The notes below the pieces were generated by a model. The model ran no database searches. It was given only the letters and a program-made list of their open reading frames with translations, and had not been told where the DNA came from. The translations under genes and the position numbers were made by a program. Below are positions 45,178 to 57,247 of a DNA stretch of 64,000 nt, in pieces (the stretch's first letter is position 1; each line of letters starts with the position of its first letter). Source of the stretch: Candolleomyces eurysporus (Eukaryota > Basidiomycota > Agaricomycetes > Agaricales > Psathyrellaceae); NCBI GenBank assembly GCA_027579435.1, contig JANBPK010000709.1:5184-69183 (forward strand), in the 5' to 3' direction.

Positions 45178-46309
45178 CTGGGAGAGTGAAAGTCAGCGCG
45201 TTACGTCAAGCCGCATCATCAAAAATCGCCTTAAAGGGAAGTTCCTCGCGCCTTCAGTCATGGGGCTCTAAGAGCCACCACTGGCAGAGGCCGAGAACGA
45301 GCACTCTTGGGCAGTGGCTGTTCCTCGGAAGCAGCTCATATCCACAAAGAAATGATAGAAGAAGCAAAATAAAGTAAAAAAAAAAGTGAGCAGATGCAAG
45401 AAAATGCGCAGAAAAGTATAAAACAAGACACAGATCATCAGATGCTTGAAGCAGCTAATTACTGAGGATTGACAGTTGTCTGCTTCGAACTAAAACGTAG
45501 AAAACGGATCATGTTAGCTGGCTCTTACCTTCCTGTAGGCATTCCAGCTTCCAAGGACAACAAGGCACTTGGTACTTCGATTCAGCCATTCACATGTATA
45601 GCCTGATGACTGTATTGCATCTTGTGCAATGTCAAGGATGTGCTNGGATACNACGGCCGTCATATGGGTAGAAACCACAGACAATAAACGAGAAAAGACT
45701 TGAGAGAAACGAACCGGTGCACCCTAAAAGAGTGGTGCCAAAATGCTTGAGTGGCCACTCTCAATTTGAGTTGGGTGAATAGGTATGATGCCCACCTTGT
45801 TTGTGAGCTGGAATCTGCTAAAAAGCGACAGGGTTTCTCAGGAGATTGCNAGGAGAAATGGCAAGAGGAGAGGGTGAATGTGAAAAGAGAAAGATTGGTT
45901 AAAGAAGTGGATCGAAATGTATGCATCTATTTAATCCTAAAGTTGCTGCCAAATGTATCTAAGCTGCATCAAACACATACACATAGACTTGTCCAGGCAT
46001 ATTTCTGCTTTTGCTAGAGAGTCGAATTATCAAAATAGCATGTTATCCAAGGTTTTTAGAGAGCTTCTACAAATTTATAAACATTCGAGAATGGATAGGG
46101 CACAATTTTCCAAATCTGCTGTTTTATTTGGACTTGTAGGTCCCAGCCAAATACGCACCTACAACCTTTGTTTTTCTCTGAAATTGAAAAAGGGAAAGCT
46201 TCAAAGAGGAGTGTATAGAGGGCAATAATATGGTGTCTTTAGACTAACCACTGAAGCTAAAAGACAGTTTTTTTTNCGGTTGTAAGTGATAACATGATGC
46301 TAATACAAA
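45178..46309. other. intergenic, left flank of repeat island
   Basis: May contain the missing 5' exon of the zinc-finger gene near 45.3 kb. Otherwise AT-richer sequence with short frames only. No gene is supported. Confidence 0.4.
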
Positions 46310-46615
46310 TAGTGATCATTGTGGGTTACTGGCAGGTAACTCTAACCCTACCTGTACCTGTACCTGCCACATATCCTACCCATGTACCCACAGGTAACCC
46401 GCATGGCTAGAGCTTTAGATCGCCTAAAATGGACTAGAACTGACTGAGATATGGTCAATTCAAGCTCATTTACTTAAATTGACATGATCTCTCAGTCAAT
46501 TTTTGTCCATTTGGGCTGTTCTTAGGCTTTTTTTTTGAAGGTCATGGGTAACAGAACCTTTACCCATACCTGTACTTGTCTGTATCCTACCTGCCTACCC
46601 AGCAGGTAATGCTTA
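46310..46615 (-). repeat. repeat-family arm A (inverted relative to B and C)
   Basis: Read on the minus strand, this block matches 47490..47800 and 48490..48776 along its length. Shared landmarks are GATCTAAAGCTCTA, TTGACCATATCTCAGTCAGTTCT, CAGGTACAGGTA and the terminal ATGATCACTA. It ends at 46615, where a MITE is inserted. Confidence 0.75.
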
Positions 46616-46869
46616 TGTCGGAAAATTCCGACCACCCATTGGAGGCCGTTGCCGCCAGTGGCAACAGATGCCGGTCTGGTCTGTGTTGCCACTAAAGGCA
46701 AAGACGTCACACTGGCTGTGGCCTTGCCGTTGGACAGGCATTGGCACTGTGTTTCCATCAACTGAACCCAGCTGGTAAATGGGTGCCAACGGCTGCCAAC
46801 ATTTGGCACAGAGCCAAACAGGCCAGCCACGCGACCACTGTTGGACAGGTCGGTTGGAATTTTCCGACA
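46616..46869. mobile_element. 254-bp MITE with TA target duplication, nested in repeat
   Basis: The termini are inverted: left TGTCGGAAAATTCCGACC, right GGTTGGAATTTTCCGACA (one mismatch in 18). Both ends are flanked by TA (46614-46615 and 46870-46871). Removing the element leaves, on the minus strand, GTGTTCCTCACAGGTAAGC. The same stretch is uninterrupted at about 47486 (GTGTTCCTCATGGGTAAGCC) and 48486 (GTGTTCCTCATAGGTAAGCC), so the empty site is visible twice in this window. The interior is GC-richer than its host and has no coding capacity. TA duplication suggests mobilisation by a Tc1/mariner-like transposase. Confidence 0.8.
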
Positions 46870-47489
46870 TACCTGTGAGGAACACTAAATACACAAAGCA
46901 TTCAGATTGGAGCTGGTGGATGTCTGAGATCTTATGTGACCAAAAAGATTTGTGGGTAGTGTAACAACACTGCGCATGGCAGGTTCCAAAGCCTGGGCAA
47001 TTCATATGACACCCTTGCTGCCTTCACTCACCTTGCACCATGTTCTAGCCTAACCTTGCCAAGTTCTGAGGCATTTTAACTCAAGTACATACAGCAGTTT
47101 GGGGCCAAGATTGTTTGTGTGGCATTTGCAGGAACAACCAATCTGGCCAGCAGGTACAGTGCTACCCTGCTCNCGCCATTGGTTCTGGTATTCCATGATC
47201 CCTGCGCACTTCTCAAAATTGCTCTTTCCTTGGTGTCAAACATATTTATTGACACCACTGTATTTATAGTCATTTGTCAACATCCTGCTTCACTGATTTT
47301 TTTCTCTGTCTAACCTTCTCTGAAGTCCAAGTGCCTCAGATCATTGCTGTGCAAAGCACCAGCCTCTTTGCACAGGTGGTCAACACAAAAAGATGTGACT
47401 GAGAATTGAACTTTGCATCTTTTTGCAAAGAGGCACAGAAAGAGCACATAATTTGCAGGAGTGCCAAATTTCTTGGCATCCATGGTGTT

Positions 47490-47800
47490 CCTCATGGGTA
47501 AGCCTTACNCACCCACCCAGCAGGTAGGATACATGTGGATACAGGTATGGTTGAGGGTTCTGTTACCCACAACCTTCAAAGNGAGCCTACAAACAGCCCC
47601 AATGGACAAGGATTGACCGAAATACAGTCAGCTTAAGCAAATTGGCTTGAATTGATCATATCTCAGTTAGTTCTGGTCTGTTTTAGACAATCTAAAGCTC
47701 TACCTGTGCAGATTACCCGTNGATACACAGGTAAGATGCACAGCAGGTACAGGTATGGGTAGGTTCAAAGTTACCTGCTGGTAACCTAGAATGATCACTA
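47490..47800 (+). repeat. repeat-family arm B
   Basis: About 310 bp, inverted relative to arm A and direct relative to arm C. It begins near CTCATGGGTAAGCCTTAC, contains TTGATCATATCTCAGTTAGTTCT and CAATCTAAAGCTCTACC, and ends ATGATCACTA. Arms A and B could be the long inverted termini of one non-autonomous element (46310..47800) with a non-coding interior. Confidence 0.7.
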
Positions 47801-48489
47801 TGTACATGGGCCAAACAGTCAAGAACTGATTGAGTTAAGGGCAAATTGACCAAACCCAATTCCNGCCCATTTGGCTTTTCTTTGGTTGAATACCCACAGG
47901 TATGTGGACATGGGCAAGGATGGCTGCTGGTGAGGGTTGGGGTCCAAGCAAAATATCCAACAGTTACCCCTGCTTGTCACTAAGCTGCACAAATGATCAT
48001 CATAGGTAACCTAGATATGAGTACCNACCTGTGCTGCGCCTACCTGTGGTTAGCATACCAACACTGTGCGTGGCAATTTCTGAGGCTTGGGTATTTCATA
48101 GTGTCAGATCTCAACTGCATTGGCTCTAATGTGGTCAAAGGAAAACAAAAAAAAAGCACTGACATGAGAAGGAATTGAAATCTTCATGGNAAAGTCACTC
48201 TGGAAAGTGTACACATGATTTGCATGAGCACCAAATTTCTTAGCATCCAACCATGCCCTACAAGAACCCAAGGGTCTAGGCCTCAGAACCAGTGTACCTC
48301 AGTCAACCCATATCCACAACCCACTAAGCTTCCGGTCAAAACAACACCAAGAATATCAAAATTGCACCAGAAATGGGTGAGTTATGAGTGGTCTATTTGA
48401 ATCTCCCATAACTCGCCTATTTCTTGGCCATTTGGGGTGTGTAAAAGCTTGTTTTGGAGGGCATGGCTAGTAAAGCTTTGGCTAGTGTT

Positions 48490-48776
48490 CCTCATAGGTA
48501 AGCCTTACCCGCTGGGTAGGCAGTAGGATACACATGGNTACAGGTATGGTTAAGGGTTTGGCTACTCACNAACTTCGAAACAAGCCCAAGAATGGCCCAA
48601 ACAGACAAGAATTGGCNAAGATACAGTCAATTTAAGTGAATTNGCTTAAATTGACCATATCTCAGTCAGTTCTTGCCCATTTTGGANAATNTAAAGCTCT
48701 ACTCATGGGTACATGGGTAGGATATGCAGCAGGTATGGGTACNGATCAGGTCAAAGTTACCCCANNATGATCACTA
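48490..48776 (+). repeat. repeat-family arm C
   Basis: Direct repeat of arm B: CTCATAGGTAAGCCTTACCC at the start, TTGACCATATCTCAGTCAGTTCT in the middle and TGATCACTA at the end. Sequence before it (48.0-48.5 kb) also resembles the interior of the A-B element, for example the CAACACTGTGCGTGGCA and CACCAAATTTCTTAGCATCCA blocks, so it belongs to a second, partial copy. Confidence 0.7.
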
Positions 48777-49642
48777 GCTTTGGCTCATACCCGCACCTGG
48801 ACTTAACCATGCCCAAAATCCACNGGTGCTATACAACCCTCAATGATCACTAGAGATCATGAAAGGTTGGCCAACTTGCATGGGTTACNGGTACAGATAA
48901 GCACAGGTGCAGNTACNGATNGAGAATTCAAGTCCACTACATAAACCCTTCAAAACATGCCCTTNAATAGCCCAAATTGGCCAAAAAATGCCAAGCAAGT
49001 CATGATAGACTTGGGTAANTTAGCTGTNNCNGCNNATNNNTTNCTGGGCTAATTTTACATCCTTTNGCTCATTTCAACTGAAATCCTGTTGGTGCAGTAC
49101 TAGGACTGCAGTTTACCTATGCAGTAACTAAGTTGCTGATTGACCAATTGATAAATTTACTGTGACTCTATGTGNCCTTAGAAACAACTCATTAATTTAT
49201 ACTGAGCCTTTCAGATTTCTGCAGATCATTGCGGTTGTACTTGGTTTTCTGAGCAATATATCTGCTGCCTTCTTGTACCTTGCAGCCTTTCTTGTCAGTA
49301 GATNGAGAAATGAAATGATTACCTANGAGTTATANCTTTCTATGTCTTGAACAACTCTCACAGGCAATTCCAATGCTACATACCAGTACAGGTGTTGGTC
49401 AGTATCTTGCTACCTGCAAATTTTGAAACAAGCCTTCACAGAGCCAAAAACAGTCAAGGATTGAGTGAGTTGCATGCATTTCACACAAAACATTCATATA
49501 TTGCCTGATTATGGTATGTTCCGAGCTTGTTTTGTCTAGACTACCGGTATGGATCGACCGAAATGGGGCATTTTTGAACTAGATCAAACCTCCCAAGGAT
49601 GGGCAAAGATATGCTTTATTTGTTCATCCACCGAAGGATGCT
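48777..49642. other. repeat-island remainder
   Basis: AT-rich, many Ns, no ORF with a domain. Weak echoes of the GGTACAGGTA-type blocks continue to about 49.4 kb. Confidence 0.4.
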
Positions 49643-49653
49643 GTAATATTTCC
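49643..49653. repeat. target-site duplication, left copy
   Basis: GTAATATTTCC, identical to 50508..50518, immediately outside the inverted-repeat element. Confidence 0.8.
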
Positions 49654-50507
49654 AGCCTCCTACCCAGGCGTCGCTTCCAGGGAGAGGAATAAATCCTAGG
49701 ACAACGGGGGAACAGGATATTATCTTATCTGTATCTCACAATATCTAGCCGAACAGGTGTTTCCAAATACGTTCCTCGTCCCTTTCAGCAACGCCTGGCA
49801 CAAAACATATACAAATAAATGTGTCAGCGGGCGGCACCCTCTCGGCGCTGTCGTCGGTAAGAGAAATACCATCACTCCCATCAGTCAGTTATGACACGAC
49901 GCGACGTTGGCGCGACGCGTCGACAATCACCATTTCTGAGAGTCTCCCCGTCTCACTACCTCTCGGAACCTTCCCTATGTCCGAAGGGACCTTTACACGA
50001 ACTTGGACTGTCCCAACGGATGAATAAGCACGCAAAAGAGCCTTAGAAGTCTTCGGAGTGCGGTTGTGCAGTTGGCAAATCGACGTGATTCGCGCCATTC
50101 TTGAACGAAAGGGCGAAGGGAAGAATTCGATAAAAGGTGGAGGAGAAACGAAGAAACAGAAGCACTTCGGTCAACGAATGCTTTAAAGATTGCATCGAAT
50201 GTATATGCATCCATATCCATTGTGTACGGGTTGAACAACTCATGAAGTGGTGCACCTCACCGCACCGATAATCGACCTGATCGATAACTGATGGCGTTGA
50301 TGGTATTTCTCTACCGACGACAGCGCCGGGAGGGTGCCGCGCGCTGACACATTTATTTGTATATGTTTTGTGCCAGGCGTTGCTGAAAGGGACGAGGAAC
50401 ACATTTGGAAAGTCCGTTCGGAATCAATAAACTCCCTATAAACCTGTCCCCCCCCCTTGTCCTAGGATTTATTCCTCTCCCTGGAAGCGACGCCTGGGTA
50501 GGAGGCT
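49654..50507. mobile_element. 854-bp Mutator-like non-autonomous element
   Basis: Terminal inverted repeats at 49654..49892 and 50284..50507 both start AGCCTCCTACCCAGGCGTCG (read inward) and stay near-identical over about 230 bp, except for one divergent block of some 45 bp. The interior, about 390 bp, has no transposase. The element is flanked by an 11-bp direct repeat, GTAATATTTCC. Long inverted termini with a 9-11 bp target duplication are the signature of Mutator-like elements (MULEs). It sits 53 bp beyond the VMS1 stop codon, probably inside that gene's 3' UTR or terminator region. Confidence 0.8.
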
Positions 50508-50518
50508 GTAATATTTCC
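50508..50518. repeat. target-site duplication, right copy
   Basis: GTAATATTTCC, identical to 49643..49653. Confidence 0.8.
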
Positions 50519-50559
50519 CATTACATTGTCATCGCTTCTCAGAATGTGACCTATTTACA

Positions 50560-52758
50560 TCACTTCCCGCCGAGCGTCCGTAATCGCGCTTCGGCAGCTC
50601 TCGCACGCCTCTCCCTTTCTAAGCGCATTCTCATTTCGGGCGTCAGCCCAGCGAGCGCTTCCGCACCGCCCGAAGAACCACCAAGACGATGCGATCCCGA
50701 GTCCACGGCGGTTTCTGCTTTCGAAAGCGCAGGTGCCTCTGGCGCAGCAACAGGTTGCGCATCTTTCGCCCGTTCCTTCTCCTTCGCCTCGCGCTCCTTG
50801 ACCTTATCTTTCAGACCCTTCCTCCGAACCTTCTTCTTTTGCTCCTGTCCTTCTTCCATCTCCTGTGAAAGCACACTAGGAATATGTCCTGCTCCTAGCC
50901 AGTCCCACCAATCCAGATGCAATGCTGCGCATCGCCGAAAGACGTCACGCACGGCTTTTGTCTTAGCCAAGTCGTACGCAGTCCGATTAGATCCCTTCAA
51001 TCTGCTTGAAGCCATCTCAGAAGCCTCCGAGGCATTTCCACCATTGTCCACGTCATCTCCATCGGTCGGATTTGCGGCAGCGACGGGGACTGTAGGATCG
51101 GCACGAGCTTCCTCCAAAAGCCATTGCACAACATCAGCCTGTCCAGTACGAGCAGCCAGCTGTAATAGCGTTGAAACCCTCTCCCTAGTCCACTCGGGTA
51201 NAGGCACGTCAATNCCACCAAAGGTGGCTTGCTCGCGCTCCCAAAAGGCTTTCAAAGGCTCAACCCGACCTCTTGTCACCATCTCAACCAAGCGGGTCCA
51301 CTTTTCCTGAACAGCTTCCTCTTCTGGTGTCAGTTTTGGCGCTTGTGGTTTCTCTGGTTCAACGGGTGCCATTGGAANGGGAGCAGGTTTGGGCTTTGGC
51401 AGCGATGCTAGGTATGCTTCGTCTTGCTCCCGGAGCTCGTCCTCCGTGAAGCGAGAGATTTTGACTCTCGTCAATTCAGCTAGGCATCTTGTGATTTCAG
51501 ATTGTGTCTAACGGGGGCACGCGAGATCTCAGCTCGATATCATCATTGGGTATGAANGTCCACTTACAGGTCGGCGGGTGGGGAAGGGAAAACCGCGAAG
51601 ACGTTCATCACCCTTTTGAATGACAGCTTCTTCGTAGTCGTAAAATATACGTTTGTTGGCTGTTGANGCGCGTATCCANATACGTTCNCAGTCGTGGATA
51701 TCCTCTGCCCATTCATTNAGCAGGTTTCGAATGTCCTGCGAAGTAAAATTGAANGGTTGAGATAGGAAGATAACGGGTGATATATNNGAGAGATATACGA
51801 ACATCACGTAGCGCCTGTTCACCATACCGACGAAGTTGAGCACCAGCACTCTTCGCAGGGCCTTTGGCGTTATCGTTGACTGATTGAGAGCCACCTTGTT
51901 TCCTGCGGGCTAAACGAAGTGTTAGGGCAAAGCAATGAGACCATAAATGGGTGGACACATACTGGTATAACGGTGGAAGGTCTTGTGTAGGAGGACCTCA
52001 GTGTCTGGCTTCGGCCTCTTTTGCTTCTTCTTGCCCCCTTTCGATTGCTCCTCNTCGTCCTCTTCACCTCGGCTTACTCTAACCACTGCTCCAGCAAAAT
52101 GCCCTCCAGCAACCATGAACATTGCCCATGTCCGACCCTCNCGCCGGGGTGTTTGAAGTTCTACGAGCTCTTTCAAGTAGTCCTTCGGCCCAGTTTTCAN
52201 CGGAANCAACGTCCTGTAGATCCCGATCTGAGTGGAAGGAGGCGAATGGAACCAAATGAGCGGCGTCAGCGGCGCCCGACGGCCGGACTCTGGGGAGGGA
52301 GACCGGGTAGCCAGACGACCCGTCCTCTTGACAAGAGTGTTGACAGCATCGTCCGAGTCGTCGTCGTCNTCATCCGAGGAANCCGATCCGGACAGNGAGT
52401 CCTCAAGTCCTAGAAACCTATCCCGTCAGTTTGCCGTGGAATGGCAGAGGCATGCAGGAAGAACCACACCATCTACGAGTTGGTTGAATGCAGCCTCCGT
52501 CACCGGATTGCCTCCAGCTAACCTCGTCTTTACGTTGTATCTATGCCANTCCGATTTGAAGTGATTCCTTTGTTCGTCGACGTCCNGAAANGTTGTCCCA
52601 AGGCATATATTGCATGCCCGCTGTCCACTGGCAACCACCGGTAGGGGAGGCTCAGGAGCTGGAGTTGGAGGACGCGGTTGATTGACCAGATTCCGAGGTG
52701 TAAGAGAGTCCAAGAGATCCTTGGGGAGCGAGAAGGCGTGGTATTGCGAAGTCTGCAT
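50560..52758 (-). CDS. VMS1: VMS1/ANKZF1 peptidyl-tRNA endonuclease
   Basis: Five exons on the minus strand: 50560..51507, 51568..51735, 51803..51909, 51963..52409 and 52470..52758, about 652 aa. Vms1 releases stalled nascent chains from 60S subunits in ribosome quality control and is recruited to stressed mitochondria; it partners with Cdc48. Visible are an N-terminal zinc finger (ACNICLGT .. EQRNHFKS .. WHRYNVKTR), the release-factor-like VLRF1 domain (EGRTWAMFMVAGGHFAGAVV, FHRYTTRRKQGGSQS, then AGAQLRRYGEQAL carrying the catalytic glutamine region), ankyrin repeats (LLQLAARTGQADVVQWLLEE, SNRTAYDLAKTKAVRDVFRR) and a C-terminal basic helix whose LERERRARAAEARLRTLGGK end resembles the p97/Cdc48-binding VIM. 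Ns replace real bases without breaking frame. Confidence 0.9.
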
Positions 52759-53114
52759 GTCACTTCTCCCCGATCAACGGTATCTTGAGTGGAGGTTTGT
52801 GAAGACAACAGAGTCTAACCTGAAATAAAAATGTTTGTCAATGGGCAAGGTAGATCTGGGCTCACATTTTCGAGGTATAAAGGTGGTTTGGACTAAGATG
52901 TGGATTGACTCGAAAGTAGTGTTCGTCAAGGCACCGACAGCACTGCCCGTTTCTAGTCACAGATTAGATAATCTCGGGCGCCAATTTGATATCATGACAT
53001 GTNNACAGNNNAGATTTTCCCAATCCCGAATNGTGCATTAGTAGTGAGNNNTNGNGTNNTNAGCNCGACGGTATATAATAGGGTATACATCATTCACAAT
53101 CGACCTAGCAAACA
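52759..53114. other. VMS1 promoter / dynein gene 3' flank, N-rich
   Basis: A spacer of 356 bp with a cluster of Ns at 53.0-53.08 kb. No ORF is supported. Confidence 0.4.
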
Positions 53115-55600
53115 TCACCGTCCAGCAACGATCTTGCTTGAATCATCCACAGCGCCATTTGCCTGTCCCCCACCAACCATGCCAGCAACGACCTTCTGCA
53201 AATCCGCCCATTCCGTTTCTCGCGGTAAAGCCATATCGCCAATGTCATAGATGTACAGGTGACCATCACTTCCTCCGAGAGCAGCACGCCTTCCTTCTTT
53301 GCGATCCCACTGCAGCTTGTTCAAACCACGCCCTGTACCAACCGTGGTTGACACAATAGGAACCTAAGGGAGGAAGAAAGATGAGTATCGTTCCGAGATA
53401 AATCGACAAGTTCGTTACATACCTCCGTGTCCACATTCAAGTTCCACAGGTCAAACTTGCCAGACCCATCGACTGTACCGAAAGAAGCAGGATGCGATGG
53501 ATGCCACTTCACATCATACACATAATCGTCAGCCTCGTCGAATGAGTACAGTGGTGGGATATGATGCAACGATGTCGACGGCTTCGTCAACGACTTCGCT
53601 CGCCACAGTTTCACTGTCCAGTCAACAGAGCATGTCAAAAACAAGTCCCCAAAGTCGATGGGGCCGATCGAGGAATGGAAGTCCAATCCCAACACGGGTC
53701 CGTAATGCCCCTTGTAGACGTCGTGGGGGTTCAAACCAGCCTTGGCACCTGCACGGTCGTATCGGTTGGCTTGGTACACGTTTCCTTCTTCCGTGCCTAC
53801 CCAGAAAGTTGTGGTCTCGTTTGAGGGGAAGTCAAGAGTTGTGATGGCTACTTCGCTNGTCTTGTTGTGACCATTATGTACGAGTTCAAGGGTTTCCTAA
53901 GTAAAGATCGTCAAACGANTGGATAGTAAAGGNGNCGAGAAAGCTNTACCTGAGGCTGGGCAAGCATATCCACCAACCAACTACANACNGTTCCATCGGA
54001 GCTGCTGGTGATCAGGTTATGCGCATTCTGTGTTCCTACCATGCTCATGGCGTAGACAGGGTGAGTGTGACCAGCAGCAGATAAAGGCGTCTTTAAGACT
54101 GGCAAGTGCTTCGAGCGAGTATCCCAGAGCAAAATCTGACCCGAGTATGTTCCTCCAAAGATGTAGTTTGAGTGGAAGGGCGAGAAGGTAACGGTGAGGA
54201 CGTCCGACTGCAAGGNGTNAGAAAAGGCAAGCATGTGAAACAATTGAACGTACTTGTGAGTGGAATACAAATTCCGGACGTTCCAACAGGTGAAGATTCC
54301 ATACAGCGACAATGCCATCAGGTTCGTTCAGGGCACTTCCATTCTTGTTATAGGAAGCAACNGTCAGTTCTGGATACTNCTTCAGGTCAGCGAGCCGAAC
54401 GTAGACACAGTAATTTGACCCGTACTTTGGGGGACCAATCAATGTCGGTTATGGATCGATTCTTGCCCAGGTGTTCGTCGAAGAACGCACAGACTTTCTT
54501 TACCCGCTTGCCTTCGGATTCGTCTCTGAGGACGCAGTGAGTAAAGGANCGCCTNAGCACTGGAGTACTTACCCTCCAGCTTCCGCCCCGATGGTATAAT
54601 CTCTGATATAGTCATAGTTGTCATTCAAGGCTCGCTGAACAATCTTCGAAGATTGTTCGATGAAATCGAGGAATTCTGGAGCCGTAACGATGCTCGTTCT
54701 CTCCTCCTCCGTCAGCTCTTNAGAATGTTAGACCTCGAGANCACCGTAGGGTAGGCTANGTCAATGCTCACCTCGAATTTCCTGCTCGATCTCTTGGTCN
54801 AGTTTCACATTCTCCTCCTCCAGCTCTTTCTCCTGTGCCAGCTTCTCTGCCTCNGCCTCTCTTTCCCGCAATATGCGTTGGCGGATTTCTTCTTCGTAGT
54901 CTTGAGCGGAGTGTTCTTCGACAGCGGTCGTTTGGACTTCTTTATTATAGATCACACGTTCCTAAGCAGATNTGTCAATAGCAAAGCTGGNGCCAAAGAA
55001 AACCACCAACTTTCTGAGGAAGTTCAAACAGTTCTTGCTCCATGTCGATGAGGTCAGGATATGANCGAGGTGTTATGGCGCTGCACAATGTCCATCAGTT
55101 CAACGAATAGCAGTCAAAGCATTGTCAAGAAANCTTACATTTCCATGACATTATCGGTTGCAGAGTTACTTGAAACCGAACGTGCAGCAGGTACTGCTGA
55201 NTGCACACGATCGAACTGAGAGTCACTCTGCCGACTCGCTCTACCAGACAGCGACAATCCGGACGGCCCAGCCAGCTGAATAGTGTGCGACATTGCTGGT
55301 GTACCAGGCATAGATTCAGAGGGTGTCTGGTCGCCGCTGGTTCGCCCACTGCGACTGGGGGTACCAACCAGGGCAGTGACAAGATCATCGACATCACGTC
55401 GAGCTGGAGCAGATGAAACCTGAATGCAGAACACAATAGATTGCAGTCATTCAGTAATCGCAGAACACGAGTGCTGTTAGGGGAGCGCGCACCTCTGATA
55501 TCCTCCGCTCGCTCTGCTTTTGCCTGTCCTCCCTAGCCTTCCGAAGCTCTGCAAGCTTTGCCCTCTTGGCTTCAATCTCTTGCCGCCTCCGTTCAGACAT
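53115..55600 (-). CDS. cytoplasmic dynein intermediate chain
   Basis: A multi-exon gene on the minus strand, start ATG at 55600, stop at 53115. The intermediate chain scaffolds the dynein motor and links it to dynactin and light chains for nuclear migration and vesicle transport. The N-terminus is the charged coiled coil that binds dynactin p150 ([20 protein letters not shown]), then a Ser/Thr-rich segment ([19 protein letters not shown]). A second Glu-rich helix follows ([31 protein letters not shown]), then the WD40 propeller: [97 protein letters not shown] and [19 protein letters not shown]. Internal exon edges are partly obscured by Ns. It shares a 143-bp divergent promoter with SEN2. Confidence 0.9.
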
Positions 55601-55743
55601 GGTGAGCGAATGTTGAGGTGTAATATAAGGGTCGAGTGGAGAGCTTTGGCAACCGCGTCGGCAGCGCGTTCCTTGGTCAAAGGTGGCAGTGTCAGAGTTT
55701 ATTTCTGTTATTCCACCCAAGGACGCCTCTCCTCGAAACCGCC

Positions 55744-57189
55744 ATGTCTCTCATAACCCCCAATTCCAGAGGGCCCAAAGGATCTTCAGGGAACAAAGGA
55801 GGAGCCAGAAGGGCTGAAATCAACAGATTGTATGCCAATCCCTTNCCTCTGCTGTTTATCGAGCCATCCTCTAGCACTCTGAACTCTGTCCTNGGNGTTC
55901 TTGGACTTTCTCTGACTCGAGTCGACAATCCGCATTGTGAAGGCATCTTTGACCCAATAACGCGCTCAGTATGGATAACNAACATGGAGCACTCTATGAT
56001 CTTGTGGAGGAGAGGGTTTTTCGGAAAGGGCGACTTGTCCAGAAGTGAACCCAGTTGGCTTGCTCGTCAATTGAACCTACGAAAGTCCGCTGGGAAACGT
56101 GTGTACCTCCCATCGTTTCTGTAATTCTATAATTCTGAATTAAACTGGATGCATTCAATCCTACTCCACCCTTCGTTTCCAGAAATGACTTCTGAGGAAG
56201 TGACCGCGCGAAGGCGGGCAGAGCGCAGACAGTTCAAACTCGACCGTGCGCGAGCTATTGCGGCTGTNGCAGAAGAAGCGGAACAGCTCTTTGAAAAGGA
56301 AGGGACCGTAATNGTACCTGCACTGTCTGGCCCAGCCATCCCTTCGGCAGCAACTTGGAAGCCCTCCCAGCCCGTCCTCCCCGAAGCACCAACTACACCG
56401 GCNGAACCAGAACAGGAAGAAGACTGGGAGGAACGGCCAATAGAGAACGTCGAACATATGCAACTGACTCTTCAAGAAGCCTGGTTTCTGCTGTGGAATA
56501 TGGATTGCTTGACAGTGTTACACCCTGACACAGTATGTCTGTTCGTCGAATCATCATGGGTCACTCCTCACCAATGTTGCTCTAGCTACACCCCATGTCA
56601 CTGAATGAAATATGGCTAGCGTTTCAGAAAGCACATTTGCCACTGGAGATTGATGCACCACAACCCTTGCGCTTCGATAACCCGTTCCTGATCAATTACG
56701 CCGTCTACCACCATTTTCGTTCCCTAGGTTGGGTCGTGAAGGGAGGGATCAAGTTTTGTGTCGACTACTTGCTATACAAGCGAGGCCCTGTGTTTACTCA
56801 CGCAGAGTATGTCCTATCACTGTNTCTCTGGTTTATCGATGCTTACTTTCNCNAGGTTTGCGCTGGTCGTTCTGCCTACATACGAAGACCCAGCAGATCA
56901 AGAAGAGTCTCCNGTNAACCTCCAAAATTCAACGCCCTTNGCTTGGTCGTGGTTGAGTACCATCAATCGCGTTAACTCCCAAGTGCAAAAGGTGAATAAG
57001 ATGTCCTTGTTGTCCTTGTACCACTTTCTGATNAGGTATCNTTTCCAGACGCTTGTCCTTGTNTATGTCACTATCCCTTCTCGGTCACGAGTNTCANCCA
57101 GTGTCCTGGAATCACCCGCATGCTTCGCTCACTATTCTGTGCGAGAAGTCATCCTTCGAAGATTTATACCCGCGAGGATGCGAGACTAG
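55744..57189 (+). CDS. SEN2: tRNA-splicing endonuclease subunit Sen2
   Basis: Five exons: 55744..56098, 56183..56532, 56586..56806, 56856..56991 and 57049..57189, about 400 aa. Sen2 is a catalytic subunit of the heterotetramer that cuts pre-tRNA introns. The catalytic C-terminal domain is clear: [40 protein letters not shown] (active-site Tyr in LLYKRGP and His in THAEF), and [12 protein letters not shown] with the catalytic Lys. The N-terminal half has [20 protein letters not shown], a motif shared with Sen2 orthologs, and a Glu/Arg-rich linker. The exon 2/3 acceptor is the AG at 56584-56585, giving [16 protein letters not shown]. Ns occupy real base positions and do not shift the frame. Confidence 0.9.
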
Positions 57190-57247
57190 GTTCTATATAC
57201 AATGTACAGTAAGTTGACCTTTTNTATTCTCCANTCCACNGTCTCTC

